NCBI RefSeq assembly: GCF_000165425.1
Contig: NW_001799300.1
Coordinates: 186,001-250,000 of the forward strand
DNA: 64,000 bases
Reading direction: 5' to 3'
Source of the DNA: Paramecium tetraurelia
Lineage: Eukaryota > Ciliophora > Oligohymenophorea > Peniculida > Parameciidae
Shown here: one piece after another, positions 34,856 to 46,118 of the stretch
Layout of the letters: the number at the start of each line of letters is the position of its first letter
Position numbering within the stretch: position 1 is the first letter of the stretch
Notes under the pieces: model-generated
Databases searched by the model: none
Seen by the model: the letters and a program-made list of their open reading frames with translations, nothing else
Told to the model about the DNA's origin: nothing
Made by a program: the position numbers and the translations under genes

Positions 34856-35884
34856 ATGGCATTTGCTATTAATAAATAGAAAATTCAACATGCAGTTAAA
34901 AAATAAGATAAAAAAGTTTTATTTAGCTAATGGGCAGATATTTTTTTGTGAACAAACTCATTAATTTAGATTAAAATTAATAGCTTAAGTTTTGAAATTG
35001 GAATAAATGAAAATTGATTATGTTGAAATGAAGACTAAAGTTGGATTAGAAATGGATATCAATTAATTATATGAGGAAACCATTAAGTTGGATGTTCAAA
35101 GAAGTCTACATCTTCACAAGGATAAAATTAATTCTTCTGTACTATAGAGTTTATTAAGAATATATGCATTTTATCATTAAGAAGTTGGATATTGTTAAGG
35201 AATGAATTATATTGCAGGCTATTTGTATTTAAACTTTTAAGATCAAGAAGTTGCATATAAGGCTTTTGATAGAATGATGAATCTCTATTTCAAAGACCTT
35301 TATATTAATGATTTCTCAAAACTTGTATTTACAAATCTTTTATTTATAGAAAATTGGGTTCTATCAATTTGATCGACTACTACAAATATTTTTACCTGAA
35401 TTGTCATAACATCTAAAGGATTAGAAGATAGATCCATCATATTATGTTGCATCTTGGTTCATAACATTGTATTCGAATGTTTTTTAGTATATTTAACGAT
35501 CAGCACTTTTAAATATTATATGGGATATTTTTTTGGCAGAAGAATGGAAAGGTATCTATTTTCTAATATGTAATAGGTTTTTTCAAAACTACATTCTATC
35601 TCCTTTGGTTGTTATAGCAACATTTATTAAATTTGGAGTTTGATGATATTCTGCATTATCTAGGACAGTTGATAAAAAGTGAATTTTTCAATATCGATAA
35701 TGAAAAAGATTTGATTAAATTCATTTAAAAATATGATAACACCCTTAAAGATAATGAATCAATCAAGACAACTATACTGTAGAAATTCAGAATTTCTAAC
35801 AGAATGTTAAGAAGCCTGGATTAGGAATATCATAGCTTTTAAACCAAGTTGAATTTGAAACTGACTTAATGTTTGAAAAAATGA
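34856..35884 (+). CDS. TBC-domain Rab GTPase-activating protein
   Basis: Both catalytic fingers of TBC RabGAPs are visible: the arginine-finger motif IKLDVQRSLHLH (IxxDxxR) and the glutamine-finger motif GYCQGMNYIAGYL (YCQ). The usual later helices follow, including DPSYYVASWFITLYSNVFQY and IIWDIFLAEEW. Introns of 25 nt (after NDFSKL) and 25 nt (in EEWK/G) end TAG; the first exons before KIDYVEMKTKVGLEMD are less certain. The protein is near the minimal size for a TBC domain. It should stimulate GTP hydrolysis by a Rab; which Rab cannot be told. Confidence 0.88.
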
Positions 35885-36017
35885 ATTCATGTACATTTAT
35901 ATTAATGAATATGAAAATTAAAATATAAAAATATATTGGAAATTTTAGTTGCAGTGTTCAATCAAATTATAACCTCATTCCATTTCGCATGATTAATAGA
36001 TCAATTAGATTTGAAAC

Positions 36018-36392
36018 TCATAAGTCATTCTAAATTGGAGGGAAAACTTGCATCAAATTATATGAAGCTTGCATTTACTGTAAAAAGAAATCCAAATTCT
36101 AAAAGAGTTGCATTTAAAATTTTAAAAACCTATATATTTTTTATTGTTAGCTTGATATTGTTAATTTTTGAGTAAGTTAGGTATTATCAGAGGCGATGAT
36201 TTTGTTATTTTTTATATCTAAAGTTCTTTCTATCTCTAAGATGAAATTAAACTAGATTTTTATTTCTTTGGCAGATTCATTTATGGAACTTTCTTCATTT
36301 TATAAATTTGGTAGCATTATTATTCTGTTCTCTTATGGCTGATCTCCATTAATTTGATTTACATCATGTCCTTAAGGGTATCTACATTGCAT
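36018..36392 (-). CDS. Small helical protein, unrecognised
   Basis: A 124-codon frame from MQCRYPQGHDVNQINGDQPQ to TGA at 36018-36020, with a helical middle (SAKEIKIQFNFILEIERTLD, NTQLTQKLTISSQQQKIYRF) and a glutamine-rich end. It could be intronless. No domain recognised. A plus-strand frame overlaps (MINRSIRFETHKSFQ..), but the minus frame has the more protein-like composition. Confidence 0.5.
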
Positions 36393-36623
36393 TTAAAATC
36401 AAATAATTTCTAGTTGAAGTATCCTATACTTAAATGATTGTTACTAATTTAATTACTTATTTATAATAAAATAAGAAATAAAATGTATAAATGACTTGAT
36501 CTTCGCAGTTTAATAAACTACAATATGTACTCTGTTAATAATTTAGTGCTATTGTAATAATAATTTTTTAAATGTAAACACTCTCATTTTTATTACTCTT
36601 TCTTATTTAATTAATTATTTTAT

Positions 36624-39353
36624 ATGGATCCAAGTGCACATTGGAAAGAACTTAATAGAAAGTATTACAAATTCCATCAATTTAATACTATCACAGGCGA
36701 GCAGAAGAGTCTTGACTTTTTCTATTAACGCATAGCAGTATCCAAGTGGGGTGGTCCTTTGGCTGCTACTAAAAATTATAATCAGGTTATCCTCATGCGT
36801 ACAGATGACCTGCTAAAAGACTCTATTGTGTTCTTCTCCAACAATGGCAAGATCATTTCCAAAGCTTAGTATAAAGAAATCGATAGAGTATAACAATTAA
36901 ATTATGTAGATTGCATTATTCGATTTTCTTGAGGATGAACAACTATTACTGCTTAAAGCAAACGGTTCATATTATATAGTAGATCCCATCAAAGGTACTA
37001 AAAAGACGTATGATTTGATGGATCAATTTAAACAATAATAAATCCATAAAGGTTTAATTGTTAACAATGGATTTGTATTGATGACAACAAATTTTGAATT
37101 CTTCTATATACCTAATGCGTATGAACCTTAAGTTCATAAAATGAAACCATCTAATCTCACTTAAGAACCTGAACATTGGTAAGTTATTCCACCTCAAAAA
37201 ACATAGAGTGGAAAGATGGAACTCTTGATTGCCAATCCTGATGGTGGAATTATTCATATAATTGAAGATGAAAAATGGAAGATCTATTACAATAAGGATA
37301 AAATAGTTAATGAGATCGATAAGAAACTACCTGATCTCAGAAACATCAAAATGATAAGCCTATCATCTAATTACAAAAACCTATCATTACTCTAATACAT
37401 AAATTAAAGATGGGTTGTAACATTCATTTCTGATTTCTTTGATTCAACAGATTGTAAATAAATACCAATCGATCTCAAAGAAGAGGACGTGAAAAAAGAA
37501 GAAAGTGCAGAAAAAGATATAAGCAAAATTGAAAGACCTAGAAGAATGCTTTGGTGTGGTGATGATTGTGTTGTTCTCCAATTACAATAATACCTAGTCT
37601 TAGTTTCTTAGGATTCTTACATTAAAGTCAAAATGAGCAATCCACATTTTGCACTTAAGTAGGAAGTTGATGGAGTCAGAATTTTAACTTAAAAGAAAAA
37701 TGAGATTTTACGTAAATTACCTGAAGCGTATGTTAATGTATTTTTACCACTTTCCATTAAACCAGGTGCTTAATTGCATTCTGCATATGAGTCATTTGAA
37801 TAAAAGAATCCTATTGAAGATGATGAATTAAGATCCAAAAAAACAGAACTAGGAGAAGCAGTTAATGATTGCATTAAAAGTGGATAATTTGAGATTAATC
37901 CTGAATATTAAATGAAATTATTAAAAGCAGCTAGTTATGGGAAGACATTTTTAGGAAATTAATTGATTGATCCAAACCTCTTAAATGAAACTTGTAAATA
38001 TCTCAGAGTGTCAAATGCTTTGCGAAGAAATGGAAGTGTAGGTGGTAGAGTTGTTACATACGAACAAGTCTTGTAATTGATAAAGAATCCAGATCTATTT
38101 ATAAATCTTATGCTAAGATACAATTTACATTATTTGGCTATTGAAATTTCACGTTTTCTTAAATTCTAAATTAAATAAAAATCTACAATTTATACTCATT
38201 GGGCATGTTGTAAAGTGGAAAGCCAAATAGACGATGATTAACTTTGTTAGATTATAAAGGAGAAGATTAAGGAAGAAAAAGGTGTATCCTTTACTTAGAT
38301 TGCATAGAAATCAATAGAAATAGGCAAATCATAATTGGCATTAAAACTTCTAGACAATGAACAAAGTTTATCTAAACGTATTCCAGTTCTAATTTGGATG
38401 GCGAATTATTAACAAGGGAACAACAATTCCTATTATGAGAAAGCCTTGATCGATGCAATTGCCTCTAAGGATTCAAATCTGATTTATCTTGTTCTTATGA
38501 AGTTTTTGAAAACAGACATGGACGAAACCTATAAATTTGGTATTCTATCATAAAATCCTGTTGCCCAAGCTCATTTAATATATTACCTTAGAAATTTTGA
38601 TGATAAATACTTGTAGAAATATTTATAGTATTTAAAAAAATATGATGAATGTGGTTTATTAGCCATTAATTAAGCATATCAATAAAGTAATTTAGGAGAG
38701 AAAATTAGGTTTTTGGAATTTGCATAGAAATACTTTGAGGAAGAAAGCAAAGATTCTTTCTATAGTAAAATATTATAAGAATAAATACGAACATTGACCG
38801 ATTTGAAATAAGAAGTTGAAAGAGAGAAAAAGGAGAAGAGCAAAGCAGTAATGGAAGAAAGACCTTTGAATTCAATTATGGAAACTTTTCTATCTAAAGA
38901 TAATATTCAATTAGCCTAAGAGTTTGCAAAGACATATAAAATTCCAGAAAGAAGGTAATTATCATCACTAATTATCAAATAGATTTAATATAACAAGAGT
39001 TAAATCGTTAATTAATAATAAGAATTGGGATGAATTGGAAAGATTTATAAATGAAAGGAACAAAAAGAATGTATCCATCCCCTATGAATTAGTTGCAGAT
39101 ATGTTGATCAAAGCAGACTAAGAAGAAAGAGGTCTACAAATGATAATGAAGATGCCAGATCCAGAAGTAACATAGAAGTTATATAATATAGGAATCTTGC
39201 TATATGTTATTAAAAATTGGGTAATAACGCCATGCTGTTCAAGTAGCCATTAACAATAAGAAGTCACAATTGATACAAGATATCAGAGGATCAATAAATG
39301 ATAATTAAGCTAGAGCATAACTTGAAATGTACTTAAGTTAAAATCAAAAATGA
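36624..39353 (+). CDS. VPS16: VPS16, core subunit of HOPS/CORVET tethering complexes
   Basis: About 885 residues matching VPS16 in order: the N-terminal propeller (YYKFHQF.. WGGPLAATKNYNQV, DDCVVLQLQQYLVL) and then helical solenoid blocks that are nearly diagnostic (IYTHWACCKVESQ, EEKGVSFTQIAQKSIEIGKS, QLALKLLDNEQSLSKRIPVL, KRNILSQNPVAQAHL-like FGILSQNPVAQAHLIYYLR). The tail RHAVQVAINNKKSQLIQDIR ends with an alanine/glutamine-rich helix, as in human VPS16. Three introns: 22 nt in the propeller, 28 nt near the C terminus and 25 nt before ESCYMLLKIG, all TAG. VPS16 with VPS33 drives fusion at endosomes and lysosomes. Confidence 0.93.
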
Positions 39354-39498
39354 TATAAAAGGTTATGTATTAAATAGAGAAAATATTATAATGTTATTTT
39401 GTATATTTTCTATATTTTTCTAACATCTTTAGATAATTAAGGTTTTGCATTGATGATTCTGAAAAATAAATAAATTAACATTTAAATTTGCCAATATA

Positions 39499-40379
39499 AT
39501 GTCTAGAGATTATTAATTCAAGCTTCCTTCTCTCTTAAAAGGACCAAGCATAGTTTCAATGGAGGACCCTTATAAACCTCCTTTATTATAAAAATTTTCG
39601 TATAGAATAATATCATAATTAGATCATCTGATTGTTTCAATGACTATGAATAAAGGCAGCCACCTTTTAGTAGAATGTCAAGTTTCTTTTTATACGATTC
39701 TGGGATACCCTTAGGGCCCAGAAGATCAGTTACCTATCAAAATTATCCGCCCCAGCTTTAACATTTATAATCCTAAAAATCATAAATTATTGAAGCAAAG
39801 TAGAAAGTAGAAATAATACCTAAAGAGAAAGAAAAATTAGAATAAGAAGAATAATTAGAATAAATAGAATAAGTAGAATCAAATGAGCAAGAAGAAAGAG
39901 AACAAATAAAGAGAAAAAAATAATAATAAAACTTCAAAAGGTTGTAAATACAAAAAAAAATAAAGAAAAAAAGAAATAGTGAATTAGAACAATAACCTTG
40001 CTTTTGCAGAAATAGTGGTTGTTTAAAAAGATATTGTAGATGTTTTCATAGTGGAAGAATGTGTTTAAAAGATTGTTAATGTGTTGAAGGATGTTTGAAT
40101 AATCATGATCATTTAGAATAACGCAATGATGCAATAAAGCATGTTAATGAGAAATGCCATAGAAATAAGAATGTACCAAAAGATGCTCTATTTAAACTCA
40201 AAGATTGTTTTGGTTGCAATTGTAAGAAGACTAGGTGTCAAACAGGTTATTGTGAATGTTTTTTGAGAAAATCAAAATGTACAATGGATTGTTAATGCGA
40301 TAATTGTGAGAATGGTCTCGATGAAGCATACTTGGAGAGCCAACAGAAAAGAAAGAATTATAGAGCTAAAAGAAAATGA
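39499..40379 (+). CDS. CXC/CRC-domain DNA-binding protein (LIN54/tesmin-like)
   Basis: The C-terminal half holds two cysteine-rich CXC units joined by a conserved-length linker: CFCRNSGCLKRYCRCFHSGR, then CLKDCQCVEGC, and after about 45 residues CFGCNCKKTRCQTGYCECFL, then CTMDCQCDNC. These bind zinc and contact DNA through a tyrosine in each unit (here RYCRC and GYCEC). LIN54, tesmin and plant TSO1 are the family; LIN54 reads the CHR element in cell-cycle genes. The N-terminal half is proline rich and then glutamate/glutamine/lysine rich. One 23-nt TAG intron early in the gene is required. Confidence 0.92.
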
Positions 40380-40445
40380 GTATAATTAACATATTTTTAT
40401 GATATAGAGCATTTATTTATATATATTAAAATAACAATTGCATAA

Positions 40446-41445
40446 ATGAAACATAATCTATAAGCAAAGTAATAATTAGATATTAATCATCAAGAAAAAA
40501 TAAGAGAAATATAACTGGAGGAGAGATCCATTTGAATTAAATTGATGAGGCTGATAAAATAAATGAAGATGCTTCCTAAGATTATGAGAGCAATCTATTA
40601 AAGGTTTTAGATTTGCAACCGGAGATCACTAAAATATTCATCGAAAGTATTTGACAATTTAATCAAATAGATTTGACAAATGGTAGTTTCATTGAATTGA
40701 ATGAACAAGCATTAAGAAGGAAAATTCAAATGATGGAAGAAAGCAGAAAATAGTAAATTCAAACTGAAAATGTGTTGCTAGTTTTGAACAAATTAATTCA
40801 TGAGGCTGTTAAATTAATAGACAGATTTATCTTCTTTTTCTAAGGATTATTGGCAGGTTACATTTAAAATTAACAAGGGAATGACATTGATGCATGTTTT
40901 CATTATTTTTCTCGGATAGAGTACAGATAAAGAAGGATTAACAACATTCTTTAAATTATATGCTAAATACTGTTTAAGAGTAGATTAAGTTTTTCATATC
41001 ATAATATTAATCAGTGCATTTGGTAGCTTGTTTGTTTGCATTCAATTAAAAGATTAGTAAGAAAAGACAAAGAACAATTAAGATAAAAAGTTCTTTATCC
41101 AATCAATAATTAGTGCTCTTTGTAATATATTCATTTTAAAATAGTTTATAATATTGCTTATCTGTTATGGGTGATAGGACATAAAAATATAGTTTAATTA
41201 TCAAGTGGAATCACTCAGGATGATACAAATGATCAAGTTTAATCTGTAATTGATGGGTCTGCATTATACAATTTTTGGACTTATACATAGATAGCAATTA
41301 CTGTTCTTACTGTATTAGGCTGGTTTATATCAGTAAATACAACTGAAAGTAATCTTAACTATTTGGCTTCAGTCGAGGCAGAGTATGAAATAATTAATAA
41401 TTTAATAGTCAAATATTTGGCGATGAAAATAGGAAGGAAAAATGA
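40446..41445 (+). CDS. TMEM237: TMEM237-like ciliary transition-zone membrane protein
   Basis: A 26-nt AAG intron after MKHNLQAK joins NKRNITGGEIHLNQIDEADK, and a 24-nt TAG intron follows LQPEITKIFIE. A cytoplasmic helix (NGSFIELNEQALRRKIQMME) leads to four membrane segments: around RFIFFFQGLLAG, FHIIILISAFGSLFVC, FILKQFIILLI and FWTYTQIAITVLTVLGWFIS. A 29-nt TAG intron removes an in-frame TGA before segment four. The order and spacing fit TMEM237 (JBTS14), part of the ciliary transition zone. The last exon is uncertain: stops at 41424-41426 or 41443-41445 are both possible. Confidence 0.7.
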
Positions 41446-41515
41446 TTATATTATTATTATATATATAAAGTAGTTTAAATTTATAGTTTTGTATTTTATT
41501 TAAACTTTAATCATT

Positions 41516-41896
41516 TCATATTTGTTATTTCATATGATAACGATGTAATTCTAACTATTCCAACAAGTATTATTCTATTGCTGGAAACTAAATTTTCAGT
41601 TATGAATCCTATAACACTGTCTCCACAGTATTTAATAGTGTTTGTAATTCATTTTCTAGATCTGATAAGAGATAATCAGAGTATCTCTTTTACAAACGAG
41701 CAATACAGTGTGCTAACTTGCTTCTCATAATTATTAGCTAGTTCAAATTGTAACGAAGATCGCCAATAACTTCATCAGATAACTATAATTATCCAATGAT
41801 TTTAATGAAATTCTCAGCAATCAATAAAGGGAACTTAATTTCCTGTAATTGGGATTTATTTGATTTATGACTGCCAGAAGAACAAGCTAGCCCCAT
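41516..41896 (-). CDS. Small coiled-coil protein with MGLACSS N terminus
   Basis: An intronless 126-codon frame, MGLACSSGSHKSNKSQLQEI, then a largely helical body (MRSKLAHCIARLQKRYSDYL, LENELQTLLNTVETVLQ) ending HRYHMKQQI. The N terminus fits N-myristoylation (Gly-2) with palmitoylation at Cys-5. It lies convergent with TMEM237 and 45 bp from the kinesin start on the same strand. The third such N terminus in the window. Confidence 0.65.
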
Positions 41897-41940
41897 TTTT
41901 AAATTAATTTAATTTTTTATAAATAACTTATATATATTAA

Positions 41941-43871
41941 TCAGTATTAAAGGAAACTAAAAATAACACGAATAAACTTACTTTTCTTTACACGAGTCAG
42001 TACTCTTCAGTTCTCTGTCTTCCTCTATTATAATAAGATTATTCATACTTTATAACTATTCTAATTGATTCACAGCTTTGGACATTTCTTTTTTAAGATC
42101 TTAAACAATATTAGAAATGTTGTTTTATTTATCATTCACTTTTCTTATTATTGAATCTATTAATGCTTAAATAATCAATTACCGAACTATTTCCCTGTAT
42201 TAAATTAAGCTAAATCATTAGTTTAATATTCAGACTACCCAAAATAGCTTTTAAATTTTTCCTCAAAGTTCTATATTTAAATATCAAATAAATACAATTA
42301 TTTTTTTTTTATCCTTGTTTTCTAACTATTTTAATTCTTAAAATATAGCAAGATTTTCAAATACTTAACTTTCTTCTCTGTCCATATTATTAATATGAAC
42401 AGTTAAGAAATCATCTGCAAATCTAACTTTTTTGTCATTTGAATTAATAGCTAAAGCTTTTTTATTTTCTGAAAACAAAGGTGAATATTGTTATTATTAC
42501 TATTATTATTATTACTAAGGGATAATTATAGACTATTATTATTGTTGTTGTTATATTGAATAAAGTTGATCTTAAAGGTCTTAATTTTATTATTTTAATT
42601 TTGATATTTGTTATAATAATTCTCCTTGATTCCTCTTTTGAACAATACCTTCAAGTTCTTCCCTCATTTGTTTCTCCTTTTGATATTATTTCATTAATTC
42701 TTGATACTCTTCTAAGGATACACCTTTAGGCTTATTGGTTTTTGGTTATTAGATATTTCTACCATCTAATACAGCTCTCTTGGCTCGATTAGCGAACTAC
42801 AATGTAGAGAAGGTTTCAGCACTGGAAGATATAGAAGGTGAAACACAAACAATGAATAAAATCTTCCCACTGCCACTTAAAGAGTCACTTAGAACTCTAG
42901 TCAATTTAGAATTTCTAAATGGAATATGTGTTCTATTTCTATCAATCAGTGCTGATATGCAATGTCCTAAACAAGATAGACTCCCATTGATGGACGTCAA
43001 TTCTTAGATGTGGAGTTCCTTTTCTTCAGGTGTCAAGTCAGTCGGAATTTTAAACTTTTCTGATCCAGCCAAATCAACAATTTTAAGGGATGACTCTTGT
43101 AATACAGGTTCTCCATTTATAACTGAAACTTATTAAAGAGTCATTTAAAAACAACAATGAGATCTTGAACTTTTTGAATTGGCATGACTGCATCCAACAA
43201 CTCTATTTCTTAATCCAAGAATCAAATATTCATAAGCAGTATCTATATCCATAATTCGTATTTATGATAAATCTGGAATGTTTACATCACCATTTTTATT
43301 TTCACGAATATCCAATCCTTGAGATTTTAGATTAAAAAGATCAAAAATCTATTAATAAATTTGATCTATATACTTTTTCATTGTAAATTTCATAGAATGA
43401 TAAGTAAAGTCGACATTAATCTTCTTCTATTTAAGTTTATAATTGAGACATGATTGATTGCACTGCTCTAGGTAGAATTCCTCTTTCATTGCATCTAATA
43501 ACTTAATGAAACTTTTCAGTAGAAACATTAGCTACGTTTTCAGGTAATCCACCCATTATTGTATAAGTTTTACCAGCTCCTGTTTATCCATAAGCAAAAA
43601 TAGTGTTGTTTATTCCTTATATGAACGATTTAATAGATTCAGAAACTAATCGTTGAACATCTTATTGATTGGCTGTTTTAGGAAGTATGTCACTGAATTT
43701 CATTCGGAGAGTATTCCCAATTCTAGTCACTTTTATTGTATTATCATCGATCAACTATACAAAGTCTTCTTCACTTTCACTATTTAAGGTGGGTCTGACT
43801 CGAACTGCTATTCTAACTTTGCTATTATCATTTGGGACATCTCTTTAATTAGGGCTCTTAGATTTATTCAT
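41941..43871 (-). CDS. Kinesin motor protein, N-terminal motor
   Basis: The motor domain begins about residue 20 ([20 protein letters not shown]). It contains the P-loop [14 protein letters not shown], switch II as DLAGSEK, and the microtubule-binding block [20 protein letters not shown] followed by [20 protein letters not shown]. It is about 350 residues long. The neck runs [12 protein letters not shown] and on into a coiled coil ([20 protein letters not shown]). The tail is about 200 residues with further helices ([20 protein letters not shown]) and several small introns; the end at 41941-41943 follows a 25-nt TAG intron. The subfamily cannot be fixed by eye. Kinesins move along microtubules or act in ciliary transport and mitosis. 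Confidence 0.92.
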
Positions 43872-44067
43872 TCGTTAATTAATAATAATAAGAATCAAAC
43901 TTAACTAAAAGTAGATTATTTTAATATAATTTATGATTTAAATCCAAATATGTTCAATACTCTGTCTAATTGTAATAAATACTTATCATTTTTCACTAAA
44001 ATTCAAAGAAGCCAAATATTTAGATGTTATTGTTAGGCCTCATTTAAAATCCTAATTTCATTAAAGA

Positions 44068-45500
44068 ATGAATAGAATTAATCATGCTCATCTAGTATAA
44101 GTTCTTCTTATTATATTTTGAAATATTAGAAAGATTTGGGTTTGAAATTCCAATGTATTTTATTATATTTTAGTCTTATTTATGTTCTTACAATAAAATA
44201 ATGCGATGATAAAGGTTTCTAAAAAATCAAATATGATCATGATGATATTCAAAGTAATAATTTCACTCTTTTCCCTAATCTTTACTAAAATTGAAATATT
44301 GATTGTAGTGCATTTCATTAAATAAATAAGCTGTTAGAAAAATAAATGGAATTGAAGCAACTGAATAAATTTATCTAAGAATAATAATTAGAAAAGAAAC
44401 ATTAATTAATAAAATACTTGGTTATCTTGAGTGTCTGTTTAGCAAAGCAGTAGCTAAATGATATTATATTTTGAAGCAAAAACAATTTAGCAAATATTTT
44501 AATAGTTTATTTAGATTCTTACAAAGAAAAGTCAATACAATAAGAATTAAAAAGTTTACTCAAGAAAGTACTTTAAATAGAAAAGCATTTTAACTTGAAA
44601 GATAAATTTCAAATCATAGCAAACCTAAACTATTGTCTCCCAAATTAACTCCAAATTTAATAAAATGTTAAAAAAGCTACACCTTTCAAGCATTGTTTAG
44701 ATGGTTCAGAGATATTTAAACCCGTTAATAAATAGTTTAGCAAATCAATATTATGGAATCAATAACAATATTCTATTCTATTATACTATAATAACGATTC
44801 ATAACATATACCTTAAGGAAAACAAACAAATGATTCATAATCAGTTCTACCATAGTATTTACCTCGAAATAATTCATAAGATGATTTCATCTATTTTGAT
44901 AAAGAGAAATAGTGTTCATTAAAAAAATAGCGATCTTCATATCATACAAGTTAGATTGGCAGTTTGCACAATAGAAACTCTCCTTAATTTAAATAATGTA
45001 AAAAAGAGAATAAGACTCCTTAAGGATGTGCTGTACCAAAACATCTTAGAAAAGTTTAATCAAAATTAAAGAACAAATATAATAATGTAAGGAACAATAA
45101 CGATCTAATCACACCTAAAAAGAAGATGAATCAACAATTAACATAGAGAATAGTTAATTGAATCCATTTAATAATACTCCTTAATATAATTTGTTTTAGC
45201 CTTGCTAGTCTATTCATTTGGAATGTGGATAAGTATGTAGTTCAAAACAACATTAAAATCAATTATAAGATTCAAATACTAGTATAAAAAGAAAATTATT
45301 TAACATTGACGAAATTACATTATCTTTTTCAAATTCCTCCTTCCTCAAAGTCAAGTAAGCAAAGATTATTTAGTAAATAAGAATCGGCATCTTAATCATC
45401 AGCATACAGCAATTTCTCATTATTCAATCCAAACAATGAACTTAAAAGTATTAGTAAATTTAAATTATAGATTTCTTTTAATAGTTAGATAAGTAAGCGG
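44068..45500 (+). CDS. Unrecognised helical, serine/glutamine-rich protein, uncertain model
   Basis: MNRINHAHL, a 35-nt TAG intron, KDLGLKFQCILLYFS.. and later MELKQLNKFIQEQQLEKKHQ, KKFTQESTLNRKAFQLERQI, KSYTFQALFRWFRDIQTRQQ and CTIETLLNLNNVKKRIRLLK give long basic helices; the end is serine rich (PSSKSSKQRLFSKQESASQS). These blocks lie in different frames and I could not place every intron; one in-frame TGA (near 44,292) is unexplained. The stop may be at 45127-45129 or nearer 45500. Structural/coiled-coil protein is all that can be said. Confidence 0.4.
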
Positions 45501-45584
45501 GTAACTCTTATCTTTTTAATTTTGTAAACTAATAATTTGTTCAACTAATTATATAACTAATACTTAAACTCATAAGCCAGATTG

Positions 45585-45656
45585 GGTCTTGTAGTGTAGC
45601 GGTTATCACAAAGGATTCTGACTCCTTTAACCCAGGTTCGAGTCCTGGTAAGACCT
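45585..45656 (+). tRNA. tRNA-Gln (CTG)
   Basis: Acceptor GGTCTTG pairs with TAAGACC (one G-T); the anticodon stem AAGGA/TCCTT encloses TTCTGAC, anticodon CTG at 45618-45620. The T arm CCAGG/CCTGG encloses TTCGAGT. No intron. It reads CAG, not TAA or TAG; the reassigned codons need other glutamine tRNAs outside this window. A T-run follows from about 45660. Confidence 0.95.
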
Positions 45657-45659
45657 TAA

Positions 45660-45668
45660 TTTTTTTTT
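45660..45668 (+). terminator. Pol III T-run after tRNA-Gln
   Basis: A run of nine or more T residues just after the tRNA 3' end, the usual Pol III stop. Confidence 0.75.
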
Positions 45669-45689
45669 AAATATTGTTAATTTAAATTT

Positions 45690-46118
45690 TACTAAATTCA
45701 TCACTCTTGAAAAAATTTGAATCGTCCATCACTTCATCCTTGTAATTGAATCTGCAAACATTTCCACCATTTTAAAAAAATAATAAGTCTGAATCACTTT
45801 GAAAATTTTTCTTAAGCTAATTCAGATATATTTTAACTATTCGTTACTCTACATCAATAAATCCATCCTCATTTTTTTCTATGTCTTTATTCTAATTTTA
45901 ATTTCAATATAATATAATCCTGCTGCCATTAAATGAATATCCTCAATTTTATAGTTATAAATACTGACTACAACAACTATTTGCACTTGATTATGATTTA
46001 TAAATGACAAGTTATACTTAGGTTTGAGATTTTTGATTCGAAAATTATCTAATAAAAATCTTAATTCTTTGGTTTTGACAAATAGTGTATTTGTTATTTT
46101 ATTAATGAATTTTTTCAA
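45690..46118 (-). CDS. Small protein, uncertain model
   Basis: MKKFINKITNTLFVKTKELR.. NFRIKNLKPKYNLSFINHNQ.. continues to about 45890, where the best coding changes to another frame (KNEDGFIDVEQRIVKIYLNQ, NVCRFNYKDEVMDDSNFFK). I found no clean intron for the switch and no TGA before the tRNA in that frame. The N terminus is basic and could be a mitochondrial presequence. The ATG overlaps the start of the divergent MORN-kinase gene by about 14 bp. Unrecognised. Confidence 0.35.

Noticed and set aside
42780-43007. Plus-strand frame over the kinesin motor
   Set aside because: It is the antisense shadow of the conserved kinesin block on the minus strand.
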